The notes beneath the pieces are model-generated. The model was not told the origin of the DNA. It did no database searches and was given only the letters and a program-made list of their open reading frames with translations. 64,000 nt of DNA from Paraflavitalea devenefica (GTDB lineage: Bacteria > Bacteroidota > Bacteroidia > Chitinophagales > Chitinophagaceae), in assembly GCF_011759375.1 (NCBI RefSeq), contig NZ_JAARML010000003.1, positions 1-64,000 of the forward strand, given 5' to 3'. The translations under genes were made by a program, and so were the position numbers. Shown one piece after another: positions 60,401-64,000 of this stretch. Position 1 is the stretch's first letter; the number at the start of each line of letters is the position of its first letter.

Positions 60401-63400
60401 ATCGTCAGTTCCTTATTGGTATAAGGCACCTGCAGCGTCAGGTTATCGCTGTACGCCCGGTTATGCTTTATAAAAGCGATCTGTACACCCAGTCCTCCGC
60501 GGTCATTTTCTGTGATGGGTATTTCAAAGGAAGGACTGTTCCTGTTCACGATCGTGAACTTTCTTTCGTCTTTGGTATTCTTCCGGCCAATATCATGGAC
60601 CATAAACACACTGTCCAGGTTGCTGGTAAGCTGGTAGCTGGCAATTTCGCCAGGCTCATACGAGGGCTTGCCCGGTTTAATGTTGCCAAATACCACTGGA
60701 TTATAGCCGCGGTTTTTATTATCCAGTTGAACGTATTGTATATCCCTTACGGCTTCACCATATTTGTCTTTGGTAACTGCTTCTATCATATACCACCCAA
60801 CCGGCAGGGAAGTTTTACGCAGGGTAAATTGTCCGCTGGCAGTAGTGGTGTCTGTCACTTCCAGTACTTTTTCCAGCTTTTCCCAGGTACTTACTTCACT
60901 TTCATTCCCATATACATCATACGGGAATGCTGCATAATATTCCTGCCGGGTCATCACAAACTGGTCTGGCTGCTCCCAGTAGCGGTTACGGAAAATGCGT
61001 TCCGGCGTTTTCAGCTTGTGTATAGTGAGCGTTACGGAAGCCTGCTCAAACAGGTCATTCAGGTTGGTGGTGGATACTCTAATTTGTTGAAGACTATCCG
61101 TATGCAGCTCGCCTGGCGTATTTACTTTCAATTGTAGCGCCTGGTAAGCCACGGCTACGGATGTGTTGCCGCTCCTCGTTTCGCCGTTAATGTCTGTCAC
61201 ATCGGCGCTTACCTCGTAGTGGAAGGTCGGCTGGCCTTTTTTATCAATGCTCAGATCGGGCAATGCCTTGAAGGTAACGGTAAAGCTGCCATCGGCTTTC
61301 GTAGTGGTGGTGCCGTGGGCAATCTCCACTTCCTTCCCGCCCCGCGGAGGCCATATCATTTTGCCCCAGCCATAATACCATAAGGGTATAATGGTTCTGC
61401 GCACTACCCGGTATTTTACGGCAGCGCCGTCAATATTATTGCCGGCATAGGCTTTGGCGGTGCCGGTCACCGTAATGCTGTCATTCAGCTTGTACGTGCC
61501 GGCAGGTTTGGCGATCTCTGTATAAAACTTAGGACGTTTGTATTCTTCTACGGAGAAATAAATGGAATGACTGGTCTTTTTATCCTGTATAGAGAATTGA
61601 CCATTCAATACATTAGACGGTAAAGTAAACTTACCGGAATAGGAGCCGTAAGCATTGGTCGTTACTTTTACGGAATCTACTACTTGTCCGTTTACATCAT
61701 AGAGGATAACGGTGGTAGGGAAATTGGTTACCACGGCATTTTGGTCATCCCGGCGGTTGATCACAATACCTTTGAAATACAGGGTTTGCCCTGGGCGGTA
61801 AATGCTGCGGTCGGCAAAAAGAAAGGTCTGGTTCAGGGCCTTTACCGGTGTTGTTTCTGCGCGTTGATAATTATACACGTAATTGTCCAGCAATAAATGG
61901 TCGTCTTTGGTGGTTACCTCAAGGCGGTATTCACGATCGGTACGCGTTTTGGAAGGATACAGCACAAAGTGGCCATTTTTGTCTGTTACCATATTCTCTC
62001 CCTGTCGGTCTACATTCTTTTGTGTACTATAATCATAATTGCGGTACCATACCTGTATGGCAGCCCGGTATACCGGCGCGCCTGTTTCACGGTTCAGCAC
62101 ATAATAATCCTGCCCATTGTTAATATAGGCCAGGTTGGATACATGGAATGATTGTATGGCCAGCGGATTTTTCTCCAGGCTGAATTCTTTATTCGCACTG
62201 ATGAGGAAGGCGTATTCACCTACAGGTAATCCTTCGGCTTTGATCTCGGTGCGGTGCTGCTGGTGGTCCCTGGTATCCGGCAGGTTTTGTGTGAAGGATT
62301 TAAACACGGGCAATTTTGTCAACTGAATCCAGTACTCATCTTCCCACCGGTTACTGCTCAGTTGAGCCTTTGTTTTTTTGTCCATCTTCACCACCCGCAT
62401 ATACAACTGGGTTACATTGCGGTAAGTGACCAATACCCTGAAGGGTTGTTCCGGCACATTGACTGCTTCTGCCTGCAGGGCGATCTCTTTACGTTGTATC
62501 TCTGTCAGCAGGTTGATGCAATTGGCTTTCCCTTCACTGGAATCTTTTTGTTGTATTATCTTCTCACAAAGGGCTTTGGCTTTTATCCAGGCATACTGGT
62601 TTGCGGTATCCTTTAGCGGATCGTAGGTCCGTGCATCTTCTGCATAGGAAGCTGCCAGCAGGTAGGAGGCTTGTGCCGCAATGGGTAAGTTGCCATGGCG
62701 GGCAATAAGTTGTTCAAGGGCTTTCCGGTACAGGGCCTGCTTATTGTCCATAACAGCATAGCTCTCTGCAAAAACAAGGCGTTTAATATCTACATCTATC
62801 AGGGCATCCGGTTTCGCATCGGTCAGGTGCGCCCGGATCAGGCGCTGGAACAACTGCAATGCTTTTACGTGTAAGGAGCTGCTGTCGTCAACCGGGAATG
62901 GGTGGGTGGCAAAAATGGCGGCCTCCCCAAAAGCGGCAGGATCATCGATCTCAAAAGCATCTGCCGCTTTTTTGATATTGCGTTCATCTGATTGAAAGTA
63001 GTCCAGCGCCCGGTGCGCCAGCAGGTCAAACAGGGTAGGGCGCAGGTAACGTACATTGCCTTTAAATATGATGGGATCATAAGTATCCAGCCTGGTTTGC
63101 TGCAACAGCTTTTCATTTTTTAAGGAGGCCAGGTAAAGCGTACTGATCCTGGTATGAAAGTCATCCGGTCCCCAGGTCGCCAGGTCCTCTTTAACAAAAT
63201 TTTGGGTAGCAGTTCGGTCATATAATTGCCAGCGGTGCTGTGTAAAATAAATGTGATACTGTCCTGCTGTCATACTTTGCAATATGGAGCGGGCAGGTTC
63301 AGCGGCGGCCTGTATTTCCTTTTCAAGCAGTAGTATATTTTTCTGCAGGGCATTCTCTTCTTTTACCGATTGCAGGCCCATCTTGAACAGCAGGGCTTTT

Positions 63401-63606
63401 ATCAACTGCGGATCATTTTTCTCTTTCTGCGCCAGTGCGTAGATCTTATTCACCTGGGTAAGGGCAGAAGCTGTCAACCCTTTTTTATTCATCAGGCTGT
63501 CAACCTTCTTCCATGCTGCGTCATAGGTATTCATTTTTTGCTGTGCGGTTGCGGTGATCAGAGATAAGACGGATATTGTTAAGATAAGGACCTTTCTAAC
63601 AAGCAT
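57433..63606 (-). CDS. Alpha-2-macroglobulin family protein with thioester motif
   Basis: The 2057-residue protein has a signal peptide (1-22, ending TATAQ), a helical N-terminal region (about 25-390), MG2-type macroglobulin domains (about 560-1080, with SIYRPGQTLYFKGI near 605), a low-complexity Ala/Gln/Glu bait-like stretch near 1240-1265, an A2M domain (about 1275-1370), and the thioester motif YECAEQ near 1505 in the alpha/alpha toroid. The thioester lets such proteins trap peptidases covalently. A C-terminal receptor-like domain ends the chain. Unlike the E. coli protein it is not next to a PBP1C gene. It probably protects the periplasm or surface from foreign peptidases. Confidence 0.93.
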   Translation of the reverse strand: MLVRKVLILTISVLSLITATAQQKMNTYDAAWKKVDSLMNKKGLTASALTQVNKIYALAQKEKNDPQLIKALLFKMGLQSVKEENALQKNILLLEKEIQAAAEPARSILQSMTAGQYHIYFTQHRWQLYDRTATQNFVKEDLATWGPDDFHTRISTLYLASLKNEKLLQQTRLDTYDPIIFKGNVRYLRPTLFDLLAHRALDYFQSDERNIKKAADAFEIDDPAAFGEAAIFATHPFPVDDSSSLHVKALQLFQRLIRAHLTDAKPDALIDVDIKRLVFAESYAVMDNKQALYRKALEQLIARHGNLPIAAQASYLLAASYAEDARTYDPLKDTANQYAWIKAKALCEKIIQQKDSSEGKANCINLLTEIQRKEIALQAEAVNVPEQPFRVLVTYRNVTQLYMRVVKMDKKTKAQLSSNRWEDEYWIQLTKLPVFKSFTQNLPDTRDHQQHRTEIKAEGLPVGEYAFLISANKEFSLEKNPLAIQSFHVSNLAYINNGQDYYVLNRETGAPVYRAAIQVWYRNYDYSTQKNVDRQGENMVTDKNGHFVLYPSKTRTDREYRLEVTTKDDHLLLDNYVYNYQRAETTPVKALNQTFLFADRSIYRPGQTLYFKGIVINRRDDQNAVVTNFPTTVILYDVNGQVVDSVKVTTNAYGSYSGKFTLPSNVLNGQFSIQDKKTSHSIYFSVEEYKRPKFYTEIAKPAGTYKLNDSITVTGTAKAYAGNNIDGAAVKYRVVRRTIIPLWYYGWGKMIWPPRGGKEVEIAHGTTTTKADGSFTVTFKALPDLSIDKKGQPTFHYEVSADVTDINGETRSGNTSVAVAYQALQLKVNTPGELHTDSLQQIRVSTTNLNDLFEQASVTLTIHKLKTPERIFRNRYWEQPDQFVMTRQEYYAAFPYDVYGNESEVSTWEKLEKVLEVTDTTTASGQFTLRKTSLPVGWYMIEAVTKDKYGEAVRDIQYVQLDNKNRGYNPVVFGNIKPGKPSYEPGEIASYQLTSNLDSVFMVHDIGRKNTKDERKFTIVNRNSPSFEIPITENDRGGLGVQIAFIKHNRAYSDNLTLQVPYTNKELTISYTTYRDKTLPGSAEKWKVKISGYKGDQVAAEVLTSMYDASLDQFQPHSWSKPDLWNNFFFNSMWTMHHGFQAVRSEEKPRNDEESAHFPKDYDQLYIASRPIHNEDGSLRDLSFVTSDNNWDVQRYLRVPDLKSDPDGSKGIMRDQVVVTGEMTAGLVAAPAARQAKEGSYAFSANKMALKEKQEEAAVQEAPPAVQPRKNFNETAFFFPDLHTDAAGNVELSFTMPEALTQWKWQLLAHTKELAFGAGEKSIITQKELMVQPNAPRFMREGDRMDFSGKIVNLSNKELTGQVELQLIDPATNQSVDGWFRNVFPNQFFTVAAGQSIPVSFSLEIPYQYNKPVTYRIVAATKAGANEQVLSDGEENMLPVVSNRMLVTESLPLPVRGSGTKTFTFDKLLKSGESETLNQHAVTVEFTSNPAWYAVQALPYLMEYPYECAEQVFNRYYANTLATSIANASPRIKAIFERWKTADTAALLSNLQKNEELKSVLLQETPWVLQAKSEAQQKKNIALLFDMVRMAKEQQSALGQLQDMQSPNGGFVWFEGGPDDRYITQYIVTGIAHLKKLKAAKEETKITAILNGAIPYLDKALKKDYDDLLKNNKQKEPVDGLSSIQIQYLYMRSFFPATPIPATVTKAYNYFRKQAQQHWLKQSRYMQGLIALALHRTGDGKTPKDIVASLKENALTSEEMGMYWKDMTGGYYWYQSPIESQALLIETFTEVTKDAKAVAGMKAWLLKQKQTQHWKTTKATADACYALLLQGTDWLTATPEVQISLGNYTINSTSEAQEAGTSYLKKVIDGKDVKPEMGNIKVSVSSTAPAAGESVAWGAVYWQYFENLDKITTASTPLKLSKKLFVEKNTARGPVLTPVNEGDALNVGDKVKVRIELRVDRNMEYVHMKDTRAACMEPVNVLSNYKWQGGLGYYESTKDASTNFFFGYLPKGTWVFEYPLFVTHTGTFSNGVTSIQCMYAPEFTSHSEGIKVNVEAK

Positions 63607-63804
63607 ATTGTCAAAATTTAGTACAAGTTATATAATCTGCAATATTTTACCTCCTTGGGCGTTTTAAAATAGTGCTACCCTGTTATGATGCAGTTTTTAT
63701 CCCTTTTTCACATGCCGATGATCCGTATGACCGAAATAGCAATCCTTTAACATATTCTTGCTAAACGATCTATACCATCTGGCATCAAACTCTAAACAAT
63801 CAAC

Positions 63805-63810
63805 AGGAGG
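63805..63810 (+). promoter_or_regulatory. Shine-Dalgarno sequence AGGAGG
   Basis: A perfect AGGAGG lies six bases before the ATG at 63817. Most genes in this window lack such a site, as usual in Bacteroidota, so it stands out. Confidence 0.6.
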
Positions 63811-63816
63811 TCTTAT

Positions 63817-64000
63817 ATGAAACCCATTTTTACCCTTGTTTTACTGGTCATTACCTATACCACTTTTGCTGGTCCCAATGATGGAAAGCTGAGCATCACC
63901 AACCTGAGCAATGATCGTATCATTGTGGAGGTGGATGGCAAAAAATACAATAACCGGGTTAACAACAATGAGAACATTGTATTGATATCGGCCTTGTCTA
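63817..64000 (+). CDS. Secreted protein, N-terminal fragment (window ends inside)
   Basis: Only the first 61 residues are visible. They show a signal peptide (1-18, ending TFAG) followed by DGKLSITNLSNDRIIVEVDGKKYN, a beta strand pattern typical of secreted Bacteroidota proteins whose C-terminal part is often DUF4476. The rest is outside the window, so the family is a guess. It has an unusually good Shine-Dalgarno site. Confidence 0.75.
   Translation, partial: MKPIFTLVLLVITYTTFAGPNDGKLSITNLSNDRIIVEVDGKKYNNRVNNNENIVLISALS

Noticed and set aside
60256..61137. A 293-codon open frame on the plus strand
   Set aside because: It lies wholly antisense to the alpha-2-macroglobulin gene, shows no domain, and has the composition of a reverse-frame shadow.
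1..64000. Insertion sequence, prophage or CRISPR array
   Set aside because: No transposase, integrase, phage structural gene, Cas gene or regular spaced repeat array was seen; the palindromic repeats are isolated copies.

Overview
The window looks like chromosomal DNA of a member of the Bacteroidota, most probably a Chitinophagaceae-like soil bacterium. The reasons are LytTR and NarL two-component systems, a type IX secretion sorting domain, Y_Y_Y/propeller sensor kinases, DUF4835 and DUF4296 proteins beside coaBC and bamD, DUF1080 sugar enzymes, general lack of Shine-Dalgarno sequences, and several promoters of the Bacteroidota TTTG-N19-TAnnTTTG type. Genus assignment is inference. The window opens with the 5S gene and terminator that close an rRNA operon and ends inside a small secreted protein gene. 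No insertion sequence, prophage, CRISPR array, tRNA or integrase was seen.

Layout: 0.3-4.1 kb carries a propeller sensor kinase and its LytTR regulator. 4.4-6.1 kb is a secreted M23 peptidase with five tandem repeats, followed by apbE. 7.2-9.9 kb is a Tat-exported Gfo/Idh/MocA dehydrogenase plus a double-DUF1080 protein, and a second Tat dehydrogenase lies at 14.7-16.0 kb; together they suggest periplasmic 3-keto-sugar metabolism. In between are a methyltransferase, an RhlE helicase, a MarR regulator with two matching palindromes and its probable target, and a small beta-barrel. 16-22 kb holds a lipid kinase, a universal stress protein, a glycosyltransferase-HAD fusion, a glycine-rich RRM protein and an L,D-transpeptidase.

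22-23.3 kb is the rpsF-rpsR-rplI operon with a textbook promoter. 23.6-30.5 kb contains a GH78 alpha-L-rhamnosidase, an esterase lipoprotein and a 1088-residue secreted nuclease with a T9SS tail. htpG follows. 32.8-39.2 kb, all on the minus strand, is a polyprenyl synthase, recJ, a TlpA-like thioredoxin protein and a second LytS/LytTR pair. 39.4-46.5 kb, all plus strand, is an OmpA protein, the bamD-rpoZ-coaBC-DUF4835-DUF4296 cluster with overlapping genes, and a CoA-transferase.

46.5-51.7 kb is the most unusual stretch: two paralogous seven-helix membrane proteins of unknown function flank a NarL regulator and a sensor-less histidine kinase, followed by a small conserved-looking protein, 900 bases without a gene but with hairpins, and an orphan NarL regulator. 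51.9-63.6 kb holds aspS, a tandem pair of membrane-anchored M90/MtfA-like zinc peptidases, a small membrane protein, an FAD oxidoreductase and a 2057-residue alpha-2-macroglobulin. Dispersed GC-rich palindromes of one family lie at 4.1, 9.9 and 57.4 kb.
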